A DNA stretch of 64,000 bases from Halorussus limi (GTDB lineage: Archaea; Halobacteriota; Halobacteria; Halobacteriales; Haladaptataceae). Of this stretch, positions 1 through 8,045 are shown piece after piece; position 1 is the stretch's first letter; every line of letters starts with the position of its first letter. Under the pieces are notes generated by a model. The model searched no databases and had not been told where the DNA came from. It saw only the letters and a list, made by a program, of their open reading frames with translations. Both the position numbers and the translations under genes were made by a program. The stretch spans positions 186,001 through 250,000 of the forward strand of contig NZ_CP096659.1 of the NCBI RefSeq assembly GCF_023238205.1, read 5' to 3'.

Positions 1-1116
1 GAGCGACTGACCGCCGACGACCGGTTCGCGTTCGCGTGGATAGGCGAGACCACCGCGCTGAACCGGACGCTCCGGCCGCGAGCGTGGGCCGGGGACGACC
101 GCGGGTATCTCGACGGCGTGCCCTTCGAGTTCGACGGCGACCCGGAGGCCGTCGAACCGAGCGTCCGGACCGCCGAGAGCCGGGAGGCGACGCTCGTCTC
201 GAACGTCGCCGAACACCTCCGGGCGGGACAGTGGGGCAAGGAGGCGGTGTCCCGGGACTTCCAGTCGGTGCTGTCGATTCCGCTCGCGTACGACGACGTG
301 CTGTTCGGGGCCCTGACGGTCTACGCCGACCACCCCGACGCTTTCGACGAGATGGTCCGGTCGGTCCTCCGGGAACTCGGCGACACCGTGGCGTCGGCCA
401 TCAACGCGGTCCAGCGCAAGGAGGCGCTCCGGAGCGACACGGTGGTCGAACTCGAGTACCGCGTCACCGACGCGAGCGCGGTCCTCTCCCGACTCGCCGA
501 CGAGACCGGCGCGTCGCTGGAGGTGGAGGGCGACGTGGTCGGCGACGACCAGACGACGCTCGTGTTCGCCACCGTCGAAGGCGCGCCCCTCGACCGGGTG
601 GTCGCGGCGGCCGACGAGTCGGTCGGCGTCGCGGACGCGGAGTCGATTCGGGAGACCGACGAGGGCGGCCTCGTGGGACTCCGACTGCGCGAGGACTTCG
701 TGACCTCGGTCCTCGCCGACCACGGAGCGGTCCTCCGCCGCTTCCGGGCGACGCCGAAGGGCCTCTCGCTGACCGTGGACGTGCCCGACTCGGTCACGAC
801 GCGGTCGATAGACGAGGTGGTCTCGAACACCTACGACGCGGCCGAACCGGTCGCACAGCGAGAGCGGACGCGGGCGCTGGACACGCGGGGCCGGACCGGG
901 CAACTCCGCGACGACCTCACCGAGCGACAACTGGAGGTCGCCCAGATGGCCTACCACGCGGGGTTCTTCGACGCCAAGCGGGACGTGACCGGCCGAGACG
1001 TGGCCGAGATGCTCGACATCTCCCACACCGCGTTCTACGACCACGTCCGGCGAATCCAGCGGAAACTGTTCGCGTCGCTGTTCGAGAACCGGCCGCGACC
1101 GACCGAGGTTGAATAG
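1..1116 (+). CDS. Bat-type (bacterio-opsin activator-like) HTH transcriptional regulator, 5' end missing
   Basis: The frame is open from base 1, so the start lies outside the window; 371 residues are visible. The first ~120 visible residues look like the end of a GAF-type sensor domain (SVLSIPLAYDDVLFGALTVY). A middle region follows that resembles the GAF/HTH-associated domain of haloarchaeal Bat proteins. The C-terminus (about residues 302-360, with LTERQLEVAQMAYHAGFFD) is the HTH_10 DNA-binding domain typical of this family. Such proteins are cytoplasmic regulators, often responding to light, redox or small ligands; the signal cannot be read here. Any N-terminal PAS or receiver domain would be upstream. 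Confidence 0.9.
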   Translation, partial: ERLTADDRFAFAWIGETTALNRTLRPRAWAGDDRGYLDGVPFEFDGDPEAVEPSVRTAESREATLVSNVAEHLRAGQWGKEAVSRDFQSVLSIPLAYDDVLFGALTVYADHPDAFDEMVRSVLRELGDTVASAINAVQRKEALRSDTVVELEYRVTDASAVLSRLADETGASLEVEGDVVGDDQTTLVFATVEGAPLDRVVAAADESVGVADAESIRETDEGGLVGLRLREDFVTSVLADHGAVLRRFRATPKGLSLTVDVPDSVTTRSIDEVVSNTYDAAEPVAQRERTRALDTRGRTGQLRDDLTERQLEVAQMAYHAGFFDAKRDVTGRDVAEMLDISHTAFYDHVRRIQRKLFASLFENRPRPTEVE

Positions 1117-1197
1117 TAAACGGGGGTGGCGAGCGGTACGGGTTACTATTCAACCAATCCGGCCATGAGGTGGTAGGGCTTAAGCAAAAATTACCGA

Positions 1198-1347
1198 ATG
1201 AAAACCCGAGACCCGGAGTACGACGCGGACGAGGAGTACGAGTACGAGTGTCTGAACTGCGGCGAGGTAGTGAGCGCGGCCAGTTACCCCGGCGGTTGCG
1301 AGAACTGCGGAAGTTCGATGCGAAACCGGGGAATGCCCTGCGAATAG
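1198..1347 (+). CDS. Rubrerythrin-like zinc-ribbon small protein (49 aa)
   Basis: A 49-residue ORF starts with ATG and ends 7 nt before the glutamate dehydrogenase start. After an acidic Tyr/Glu-rich N-terminus it has CLNCG at residues 18-22 and CENCG at 34-38, a four-cysteine rubredoxin-like metal knuckle as found in haloarchaeal rubrerythrin-like domain proteins. A CTTAAG TATA-like box lies about 20 nt upstream. The tight spacing suggests co-transcription with gdh. Metal binding is inferred from the cysteines; the function is unknown. Confidence 0.8.
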   Translation: MKTRDPEYDADEEYEYECLNCGEVVSAASYPGGCENCGSSMRNRGMPCE

Positions 1348-1354
1348 CTCATCC

Positions 1355-2644
1355 ATGGGAACGAATACGCTCGACGACCCCGACGCGGAGGAGTACTCGG
1401 AGACCGAATCGGCGCTCGAAACCGCCCTGCGACAGCTCTCGGCGGCGGCCACGCACGTGGACGTGGACGAAGGCGTCATCGAACGCCTCAAGCACCCGAC
1501 GCGGGTGGTCGAAGTCGGCGTTCCGTTGAAGCGCGACGACGGGAGCGTCGAGGTGTTCACGGGCTACCGCGCCCAGCACGACGACGTGCGCGGCCCGTAC
1601 AAAGGCGGCCTGCGCTTCCACCCCGACGTGACGGCCGAGGAGTGCGTCGGGTTGTCGATGTGGATGACGTGGAAGTGCGCGGTGATGGACCTGCCGTTCG
1701 GCGGCGGGAAGGGCGGCGTCGTGGTGAACCCGAAGGACCTCAGCACCCGCGAGAAGGAGCGACTCACCCGGCGGTTCGCCGAGGAGATTCGGGACACCAT
1801 CGGGCCCAAGCGGGACATCCCCGCGCCCGACATGGGCACCGACGCCCAGACGATGGCGTGGTTCATGGACGCCTATTCGATGCAGGAGGGCGAGACGACG
1901 CCCGGCGTCGTCACCGGCAAACCGCCCGTCATCGGCGGGAGCGAGGGCCGCGAGGAAGCGCCCGGCCGGTCGGTCGCAATCATCGCCCGCGAGGCGCTCC
2001 GGTACTACGACAAGACCGTGGACGAGGCCACCGTGGCGGTCCAAGGGTTCGGGAGCGTGGGCGCGAACGCCGCCCGCCTGCTCGACGACTGGGGCGCGAA
2101 CGTCGTCGCCGTCAGCGACGTGAACGGCGCGGCCTACGACACGACGGGCCTCGACACCCACGCGGTGCCCTCCCACGAGGAGCAACCCGAGGCCGTGATG
2201 CAGTACGACGCGCCGAACACGCTCACGAACGAGGAGGTACTCGAACTCGACGTGGACGTGGTGATTCCGGCCGCCGTCGGCAACGTCGTCACCGCGGACA
2301 ACGCCGACGACGTGCAGGCCGACATCGTGGTCGAGGGCGCGAACGGGCCGACTACGTCGGCCGGCGACAAGGTCCTCGAAGAGCGCGGCGTCCCCGTGAT
2401 TCCGGACATCCTCGCGAACGCGGGCGGTGTCACCGTCTCGTACTTCGAGTGGTTGCAGGACATCAACCGCCGCCAGTGGTCGCTCGAACGCGTCAACGAC
2501 GAACTCGAATCCCACATGCTCTCGGCGTGGGACGACGTGCGGGCCGAAGTCGAGGCCCGCGACCTGAGTTGGCGCGACGCCGCCTACGTCGTCGCACTCG
2601 AACGCGTCGGCGAGGCGAAATCCAGCAGAGGCCTCTGGCCGTAG
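1355..2644 (+). CDS. gdhB: Glutamate dehydrogenase (Glu/Leu/Phe/Val dehydrogenase family)
   Basis: A 429-residue protein of normal family length. It catalyses reversible oxidative deamination of glutamate to 2-oxoglutarate and ammonia. The substrate-binding segment GGLRFHPDV (residues 84-92), K107 in MTWKCAVMD, the catalytic lysine in PFGGGKGG (K119) and the conserved Asp in PAPDMGTD (D159) are all present. The Rossmann motif GFGSVG is at 231-236. The C-terminal [12 protein letters not shown] segment is also typical of the family. Cofactor choice (NAD or NADP) cannot be settled by eye. It follows the rubrerythrin-like small gene, probably in one transcript. The symbol is assigned by similarity; haloarchaea often carry several gdh paralogues. 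Confidence 0.95.
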   Translation: MGTNTLDDPDAEEYSETESALETALRQLSAAATHVDVDEGVIERLKHPTRVVEVGVPLKRDDGSVEVFTGYRAQHDDVRGPYKGGLRFHPDVTAEECVGLSMWMTWKCAVMDLPFGGGKGGVVVNPKDLSTREKERLTRRFAEEIRDTIGPKRDIPAPDMGTDAQTMAWFMDAYSMQEGETTPGVVTGKPPVIGGSEGREEAPGRSVAIIAREALRYYDKTVDEATVAVQGFGSVGANAARLLDDWGANVVAVSDVNGAAYDTTGLDTHAVPSHEEQPEAVMQYDAPNTLTNEEVLELDVDVVIPAAVGNVVTADNADDVQADIVVEGANGPTTSAGDKVLEERGVPVIPDILANAGGVTVSYFEWLQDINRRQWSLERVNDELESHMLSAWDDVRAEVEARDLSWRDAAYVVALERVGEAKSSRGLWP

Positions 2645-2797
2645 GACGCGCGGTCGGACGACGCTGACGAAGCGAATTCCGGAGACGGCGGGCGCATCGG
2701 GTTCGCTTCGAGAGGGAATTAGGGATTTGCTTGCTCGGACGAACGCCGATGCGCCGGGTCAGGGGCGGGCGGTGCGGTCGGTCATCTTTTGCGGTCG

Positions 2798-4240
2798 TCA
2801 CTCGCCGGAGAGGGCGGTCACGCGCCCGACGAACAGCGGCGTCTCTGTCGGGCGGTCGCGGATGTAGAACAGGAACGGCCGGTTCACCCGCATCTCGACC
2901 TGCTTGGCCGGGGCGTCCTCCGCGATTATCGCGGCCGTCGCGGCCGCCGCCTCGGTGCCGCGCTCGTCGACCGACACGAAGCTCTGGTGGACGATATCGC
3001 CGACGAACAGGTCGTCGCCCGCCGCCTCGCTCATGCCGCTCAGGTCCGCGGACGGCGTGAACGCCTGCGTCACGCCGAGCGACTGCATCGCCTCCACGAG
3101 ACCGAACGACGATTCGACCTCGAACTTCGGGAGCGCGAGGTCCACCAGCGCGTCGGTCGTCCGGTCCAGCATGGTGGCGAGTCGGTCCACAGTCAGCGAC
3201 TGCTCGAACGCCTCGAACTCGCCCTCGGCGGGGAGGACGACGACCATGCTCGTCTCGCCGTTGGCGTAGGGAAGTTCGACCAGCTGGTGGCCGTCGATTT
3301 CGGCGTACTGGGTCTCTATCGACTTGTGCATCGTCGGCACCCGCGCGGTCGAACCGCCGAGCGACGCGAACGGTCGGTCCTCGGTCTCGTCCTCGGAGAA
3401 CGGAATCTTCCACCGCGCCGAGAAGTAGACGGCGTTGGTCAGCACGAGGCGGGTCGTCGAGTCGATGGACCCCCGCGGAATCAGGTCGTCGATGCGGTCC
3501 TCGGTGTGGTCGGCGACCCACGCGTTGATTCGCTTTCGGGCCTCCTCGGGCGACCCCCGGAAGTCCGCGAGTTGCAGGCCCGCGCCGTAGTAGGCGTCGA
3601 GCAGGTCGAGGAACGCCTCGCGGAACGGGAACCCGTCCTGCCCCCACACCGCGTTCGCCGCGGTGAACTCGAAGGCCGGACCCGCGTCCGCTTCGCGTTC
3701 GGTCATCACCCGTCCGCTGGCCTCCTTTCCCTCGGCGTTCCGTCGCTCGAACTCGGCCGCCAGCGACGCGAACGCGGGGTGGAGGTCCTCCCGGTCGAGG
3801 ACGAAGTGGAGCGCGTCGGCCATCTCCGCGGCCGTCTCGCCGCGGGCACCGGCGTAGGTCATCGCCAGCGCGACCGAGACGCTGTAGGGCGAGAGAAAGA
3901 GGTTCGGGTCGTCGCGCTGGTCGCGAAGGACCGCCAGTAGGTCGAGCGCGAACGCGACGTTCCCCCGAATCTGGTCGGCGAGAAGGCCCTCGGAGATTTG
4001 GGGGTCGGTCACCGGGTCGATTTCGGGAAACGGCGGCGCGTCGAGGTCCTCGAACCCGGGCGATTTCTCGGTGGTCGTTCCGGGCGTCTCGTCGGTCGGC
4101 GATTCGCTCGCGGAGGTGTCGCTGGTCGGCGGGTTCGTCTGCGGGTCGTCGCTTCCGGTACATCCCGCGAGTCCCGCGAGGAGGGCACCGGACAGCGCGA
4201 GGGTTTCGCGGCGTCGGAGAGTCACGGGCGAGGCTTCCAC
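2798..4240 (-). CDS. Serpin-family serine protease inhibitor, Tat lipoprotein
   Basis: A protein of 480 residues if the GTG at 4240 is used, or 475 from the GTG at 4225, which gives a more compact signal peptide. The N-terminus has a twin-arginine run (LRRRETLALSG) and a lipobox LAGC, then a Thr/Ser/Pro-rich linker, so it should be membrane-anchored outside the cell. The serpin fold follows: NAVYFSARWKIPF, the hinge ERGTEAAAAT and the C-terminal RPFLFYIRD and PLFVGRV strands. The small-residue hinge is the inhibitory type, suggesting trapping of a serine or cysteine protease. The scissile region reads A-E-D-A-P, so P1 is probably acidic or small, though the register is uncertain. The target could be a secreted halolysin or an invader's protease. 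Confidence 0.93.
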   Translation of the reverse strand: MEASPVTLRRRETLALSGALLAGLAGCTGSDDPQTNPPTSDTSASESPTDETPGTTTEKSPGFEDLDAPPFPEIDPVTDPQISEGLLADQIRGNVAFALDLLAVLRDQRDDPNLFLSPYSVSVALAMTYAGARGETAAEMADALHFVLDREDLHPAFASLAAEFERRNAEGKEASGRVMTEREADAGPAFEFTAANAVWGQDGFPFREAFLDLLDAYYGAGLQLADFRGSPEEARKRINAWVADHTEDRIDDLIPRGSIDSTTRLVLTNAVYFSARWKIPFSEDETEDRPFASLGGSTARVPTMHKSIETQYAEIDGHQLVELPYANGETSMVVVLPAEGEFEAFEQSLTVDRLATMLDRTTDALVDLALPKFEVESSFGLVEAMQSLGVTQAFTPSADLSGMSEAAGDDLFVGDIVHQSFVSVDERGTEAAAATAAIIAEDAPAKQVEMRVNRPFLFYIRDRPTETPLFVGRVTALSGE

Positions 4241-4315
4241 GGGTCGGGATAAACGCTTTCGGTAGGGTGAAGCGGGCGTTTCAGTTACGGGTCGAAACGA
4301 GAAGCCGAATCGGAC

Positions 4316-5248
4316 TCAGCGGCGGAGGCGGGCGACGAGTTCGTCGCTCGCGTCGCCGCGCTCGGTCTCCACCAGTCCGTCGTCCGAGAGGTCGGTCAGG
4401 AGTCCCTCCAACCACGCCCGGCCGTACTCTCCCTCCGGCGCGTAATCGACCCTGACGCGCGGTCCGAGTTTCGACAGCGGGAGTTCGTCGTACTCCTTCA
4501 GGACGGAGATGACCTTGCCGCGGAACTGCCTGCGACTCCCCTCGAAACTCGGCTGAGTCGGCACGTCGGGCGCGGTGAAGTCGCCGGTCTCGTAGGCGTG
4601 ACACCACTCGCGCCACGGGCATCCCGCCGAATCGCACTTCGGCGTCTGCTCGCAGGCCACCCCGCCCAACTCCATGATGGCGTTGTTCCAGACTCGGGAC
4701 TCGCCTTCGGGCATCGCCTCGCTCGCGGCCGCCTCGAATAGGGCGTCGTCGTCCGGAACGTCGAAGGCCCGGTGGAGGACGCGCTTGACGTTGGTGTCCA
4801 CCACGGCGTCGCCGTTGTTGAAGGCGAAAGAGGCGACGGCGTTCGCGGTGTAGGGACCCACGCCCATCAGGTTCTGGAGTTCGTCGGGCGACTCGGGGAA
4901 CTCGCCGTCGTACTCGGTCACGACCTGTTCTGCCGCCTCGTGGAGGTACTTCGCCCGGTTGTTGTAGCCGAGACTGTGGTCGGTCCAGAATCCCACCACG
5001 TCGGCGCGGTCGGCGTCCGCGAGCGCCTCGGGAGTGGGCCACTCGTCGAGGAACGCCTCCCACGCCGTCACGACTCGGCCGAGTTGGGTCTGCTGGCTCA
5101 TGACCTCCGAGACCAGAATCTCGTAGGCGTCGTCGGTCTCGCGCCACGGGAAGTCGCGGTGGTCGTCCTCGTACCACGAAATCAGGGCGTCGCGGACCGC
5201 CGGGAGGTCGTCGGGCAGCGAGTAGTCGGCGTCGTCCGATTCGCTCAT
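4316..5248 (-). CDS. mutY: A/G-specific adenine DNA glycosylase (MutY)
   Basis: A 310-residue protein starting at ATG 5248; the longer upstream frame is not acidic and is discarded. It removes adenine mispaired with 8-oxoguanine in base-excision repair. Catalytic E48 is in SEVMSQQTQ, the helix-hairpin-helix GVGPYTANAVASFAF spans about 129-143, and catalytic D151 is in VVDTNVKRV. The Fe-S loop has Cys 199, 205, 210 and 216 (C-x5-C-x4-C-x5-C), a shifted version of the usual C-x6-C-x2-C-x5-C. The C-terminal region is short and lacks an obvious NUDIX-like 8-oxoG recognition domain of bacterial length. Confidence 0.93.
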   Translation of the reverse strand: MSESDDADYSLPDDLPAVRDALISWYEDDHRDFPWRETDDAYEILVSEVMSQQTQLGRVVTAWEAFLDEWPTPEALADADRADVVGFWTDHSLGYNNRAKYLHEAAEQVVTEYDGEFPESPDELQNLMGVGPYTANAVASFAFNNGDAVVDTNVKRVLHRAFDVPDDDALFEAAASEAMPEGESRVWNNAIMELGGVACEQTPKCDSAGCPWREWCHAYETGDFTAPDVPTQPSFEGSRRQFRGKVISVLKEYDELPLSKLGPRVRVDYAPEGEYGRAWLEGLLTDLSDDGLVETERGDASDELVARLRR

Positions 5249-5304
5249 TGGCGCGGGGTAGGGACGACGCGGATAAAGGGACGGCGGTTCGGTTCGTCTC
5301 CGGG

Positions 5305-5571
5305 CTACTGGAGCGCGCGCTCCCGGACTTCTCGGGCCTCCTCGCCGAGTTTCTCGCTCGGCCGGTGCGTGTTCCGACCCATCGCCTCGTTTCCGGGACA
5401 CTTCTGCGTCAGGCCGGTGACGGTCAGCACCGCGCCGACGGCGAACGCGCCGGCGGTCACCGCCGGGCGAAGTCGGGCGGTCCCCTGAAGCGACGCTACC
5501 GAGAGCACCACCAGCAGCGGTCCGAGCGTGATTCGAATCCCCTCGTCGAGTCCTCCAACGTTCTTCTGCAT
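5305..5571 (-). CDS. DUF2892 (YgaP-like) small inner-membrane protein
   Basis: An 88-residue protein starting MQKNVGGLDE. The N-terminal MQKNVGGLDxxIR signature followed by two hydrophobic helices (about residues 14-32 and 38-57) and a C-terminal LTQKCPGNEAMGRNTH segment is characteristic of the DUF2892 membrane family. In bacteria this domain is fused to rhodanese domains; here it stands alone. It lies convergent with nothing and just upstream of mutY on the same strand. The function is unknown; the single Cys in the CPGNE loop is conserved in the family. Confidence 0.85.
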   Translation of the reverse strand: MQKNVGGLDEGIRITLGPLLVVLSVASLQGTARLRPAVTAGAFAVGAVLTVTGLTQKCPGNEAMGRNTHRPSEKLGEEAREVRERALQ

Positions 5572-5701
5572 GTGTGACCCCGAACCACGGGACGACACCG
5601 CGACACTTGAAGGTGGGTGTCGGTCGAACCGGTCGGGCGAATCGGCCGAGTGCGGGTCGAAGCGAGGTCGATTTATGCGACCACGCCGTCACCGACGACA
5701 C

Positions 5702-5944
5702 GTGACGGTCGCACGTTCGATGACGCTGGTCGGGGCCACGCTCGTCCTCGCCGGTCTGGCGATGACGCTCTACGGAGTCACCGGTCTGTTCGCGGTCGGC
5801 GGCGCGCTGTTGGTCGCCGGCGCGCTCGCCTCGTTCTCGCTGTCGCCCGAGTCGGAGTCCGGCGGTGCCGAGTGTCCGGAGTGCGCCGCGAGGAACTGGG
5901 CCGACAGGAGCCAGTGTCGGGAGTGCGGCGCGGACCTCCGCTGA
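5702..5944 (+). CDS. Small membrane protein with C-terminal zinc ribbon
   Basis: About 80 residues from the GTG at 5702; ATG codons at 5675 and 5720 are alternatives. I chose 5702 because TTTATG at 5672-5677 looks like a TATA box about 27 nt upstream, as in leaderless haloarchaeal genes. Two hydrophobic segments (starting MTLVGATLVLAGLAMTL, then a Gly/Ala/Leu-rich stretch) are followed by a double CxxC: CPECAARNWADRSQCRECGADL. The layout suggests a cytoplasmic zinc ribbon tethered to the membrane. The function is unknown. It is divergent from the DUF2892 gene. Confidence 0.75.
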   Translation: MTVARSMTLVGATLVLAGLAMTLYGVTGLFAVGGALLVAGALASFSLSPESESGGAECPECAARNWADRSQCRECGADLR

Positions 5945-6014
5945 CTCGGCGTGAGGACGCCCGGCGACGCGACCAGTCGAAAGGCGTTTCCGCCGCGCCG
6001 CCAATCCTCCGGGC

Positions 6015-6347
6015 ATGAGTCTCGACGACCTACAGGACGACGTGGAGGGCGAGTACGCGGACCTCGGCGAGGAACTCTCGGTGTCGCTCGACGGCGAGAC
6101 CCGCAACGAACTGGCGCTGCTGAACGCCGCGCTCGACACCGACGAGACCGACGAACTCGTCCGCCGGGCGGTCCACATGCTCTTTCAGCGCACGGTGGAC
6201 ACCGGGAATCTGGACTTCCACCTCCGGAGCGGCTACGACGTGACCTACGACGAGTACCTCTCGGGGATGACCTACGACGAGATGACCGGCGGCGGCCAGT
6301 CGTTCCCCCAGCAACAGCAGAAGGACGACCGACGTTACCAGTTCTGA
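6015..6347 (+). CDS. Conserved haloarchaeal hypothetical protein (110 aa)
   Basis: An acidic 110-residue soluble protein starting MSLDDLQDDVEGEY. The central segment LSVSLDGETRNELALLNAALDTDETDELVRRAVHMLFQ resembles a ribbon-helix-helix style strand-helix-helix, which would make it a possible DNA binder, but this is inference. The C-terminus is Gly/Gln-rich. No catalytic motif is visible. It precedes rnp3 on the same strand with a 227-bp gap, so it is probably a separate unit. Confidence 0.75.
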   Translation: MSLDDLQDDVEGEYADLGEELSVSLDGETRNELALLNAALDTDETDELVRRAVHMLFQRTVDTGNLDFHLRSGYDVTYDEYLSGMTYDEMTGGGQSFPQQQQKDDRRYQF

Positions 6348-6459
6348 GGCGCTTTCGAGGACGTTCGGTCCGCGACTCTCGGCGATTTCTCCGTTTCGCG
6401 AGTGCCGACAGTCCACGGACTCCTGCGAACCGTGAGAGTTCTCGACGACCTCTGGCGTC

Positions 6460-6505
6460 GAACGACGGCACGCCGATAACTGGAACGACGGCGCGCCGGT
6501 AGCTG
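6460..6505 (+). repeat. Two abutting imperfect 23-bp direct repeats
   Basis: The copies at 6460-6482 and 6483-6505 differ at three positions, all A in the first copy and G in the second. They lie in the non-coding gap upstream of rnp3. They may be a local duplication; no regulatory role can be shown. Confidence 0.6.
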
Positions 6506-6574
6506 ACTCCCGAACCCGAAGGGACAGACCCAAAACCGCGCCGGAAGTAGACCCACGACGAGACGGTCCCACTC

Positions 6575-7294
6575 ATGCCACATTACGAGGGCGTCCACGC
6601 CCACCCCGACGGCGACAGCACCGCGGCGCGCTTCGCGGCCACCGCCGCGCGCTACGACTTCGACGGCGTCGTCGTGCGCAACCACAGCGACTCGACCGTC
6701 GACTGGGACGAGACCGACGCCGAGCGAATCCGCGAGGAGTACGGCGTGGACGCGGTGGACGCCATCGAGATTCGGGCCGAGAACCCCGACGTTGCGGCGG
6801 GCCACGTCGGTAACTACCGACCGAAGTGTACGGTGCTGGCGCTCCACGGCGGGACGAACGCGCTGAATCGCTTCGCGGTCGAGTCCGACCGCGTGGACGT
6901 GTTGGCCCACCCGATGCGCGGTCGGGGCGACTTCAACCACGTGCTGGCGAAGGCCGCGGCCGAACACGGGACCCGCGTGGAGTTCGACCTCTCGCGGGTC
7001 CTGCGCGACGACGGCGGGCCGCGCGTGCAGGCCCTGCAGGACCTCCGGAAACTCCGCGAGATAGTCGAGCAGTACGACGCGCCCTACGTCGTCAGCGCGA
7101 ACCCGACCAGTCACCTCCAGATGCGCGCGCCCCGCGAGTTGGCCGCGGTGGGCGAGGCCGTGGGCTTCTCGGGCGACCAGATTCGGGCCGGGTTGGCGGA
7201 GTGGGCCGCGCTCGCCGAGCGAAACCGCGAGCGCATGTCCGACGAGTTCATTGCACCGGGAGTCAAACGCGGCAGGTATGAAGAAGACGCTTGA
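6575..7294 (+). CDS. rnp3: Ribonuclease P protein component 3 (p30/Rpp30)
   Basis: A 239-residue protein, normal for the family, with a PHP-like TIM-barrel fold. It is a subunit of archaeal RNase P, which matures tRNA 5' ends, and pairs with Pop5 (rnp2). N-terminal YEGVHAHPDGDS and VVVRNHS, the middle LAHPMRGRGDFNHVLAKAA and C-terminal VVSANPTSHLQMRAPREL match Rpp30. The methyltransferase start overlaps its 3' end by 17 nt. The partner gene rnp2, usually close by, is about 6.7 kb away here (14019-14498), beyond an inserted transporter. Confidence 0.95.
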   Translation: MPHYEGVHAHPDGDSTAARFAATAARYDFDGVVVRNHSDSTVDWDETDAERIREEYGVDAVDAIEIRAENPDVAAGHVGNYRPKCTVLALHGGTNALNRFAVESDRVDVLAHPMRGRGDFNHVLAKAAAEHGTRVEFDLSRVLRDDGGPRVQALQDLRKLREIVEQYDAPYVVSANPTSHLQMRAPRELAAVGEAVGFSGDQIRAGLAEWAALAERNRERMSDEFIAPGVKRGRYEEDA

Positions 7295-7898
7295 GGAACA
7301 CGCCTCGCGCTTCGACGAGGTAGCGGGCGAGTACGACGACAGTCAGAACGACACCGAGGAGTACCGCGCCGCCGTCTCGCTGGTCGTAGACCACGCGAAC
7401 CCGGACGACAGCGACACCGTGGCGGACCTCGGCACCGGAACCGGGGCCATCGCGCTGGCGCTGGCCGAGGACGCGGGGCGGGTCGTCGGCCGCGACATCA
7501 GCGAGGGGATGATGGAGCGGGCCCGCGAGAAAGCGGAGGAGCAGGGCATCGAGAACGTGGAGTTCGGCGAGGGCCGCTTCCGCGACCCGAACGTGGACGA
7601 AGCGGACATCGTCGTCTCGAACTTCGCCATGCACCACCTCAGCGACGAGGAGAAGGTCGAGGCCATCGAGGCCATCGCCGAGTTGGGTCCCCGGAAGTTC
7701 GTCCTCGGCGACGTGATGTTCTTCGGCGAACCGAACCCCGACGAACCGTTCTACAGCCCCGAAGTCGACGACCCGTCGACGGTCGGACACCTCGCGGACG
7801 CGTTGACCGACGCCGGGTTCGCGCTGACCGCGGTGGAGCGAGTCCACGACCAAGTGGGCGTGCTGGTGGCCGAACGCGGGGAGTCGACGGACGCGTAA
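7278..7898 (+). CDS. Class I SAM-dependent methyltransferase
   Basis: A 206-residue protein from ATG 7278 (MKKTLEEHASRFDEVAGEYD). Motif I is VADLGTGTGAIALALA, the acidic residue after strand 2 is in VVGRDISEGMM, and motif IV is VVSNFAMHHLSDEEK. It is a single-domain Rossmann enzyme with no substrate-specific domain, so RNA, small-molecule or protein substrates are all possible. It overlaps rnp3 by 17 nt, so it is probably translationally coupled, which hints at a tRNA or RNA role, but only by context. Confidence 0.88.
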   Translation: MKKTLEEHASRFDEVAGEYDDSQNDTEEYRAAVSLVVDHANPDDSDTVADLGTGTGAIALALAEDAGRVVGRDISEGMMERAREKAEEQGIENVEFGEGRFRDPNVDEADIVVSNFAMHHLSDEEKVEAIEAIAELGPRKFVLGDVMFFGEPNPDEPFYSPEVDDPSTVGHLADALTDAGFALTAVERVHDQVGVLVAERGESTDA

Positions 7899-7987
7899 TC
7901 GACCGTCGGAGTTCCGGAACTCGGAGGTGCCGGCGGGCACCGCTGACAAACATATATCTTTCTCTTACGTGTGTTCTTATTTCCAAA

Positions 7988-8005
7988 AGACTCTTTCGGG
8001 AGTCT
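7988..8005 (+). terminator. Hairpin in a convergent intergenic gap
   Basis: AGACTC / GAGTCT (6-bp stem, 6-nt loop) follows a T-rich stretch (7960-7985). It lies between the methyltransferase stop (7898) and the convergent permease stop (8046). It may end transcription from both sides; the T-rich run itself could serve as the archaeal terminator. Confidence 0.45.
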
Positions 8006-8045
8006 CTACCGCCTCGTCGGCCGAAACGAGATTTCGGCCGCGACG

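Noticed and set aside
2493..4163. A second long minus-strand frame over the serpin gene
   Set aside because: It is Arg-rich, has no signal peptide and extends past the gdh 3' end. The serpin frame has the hinge motif and lipobox.
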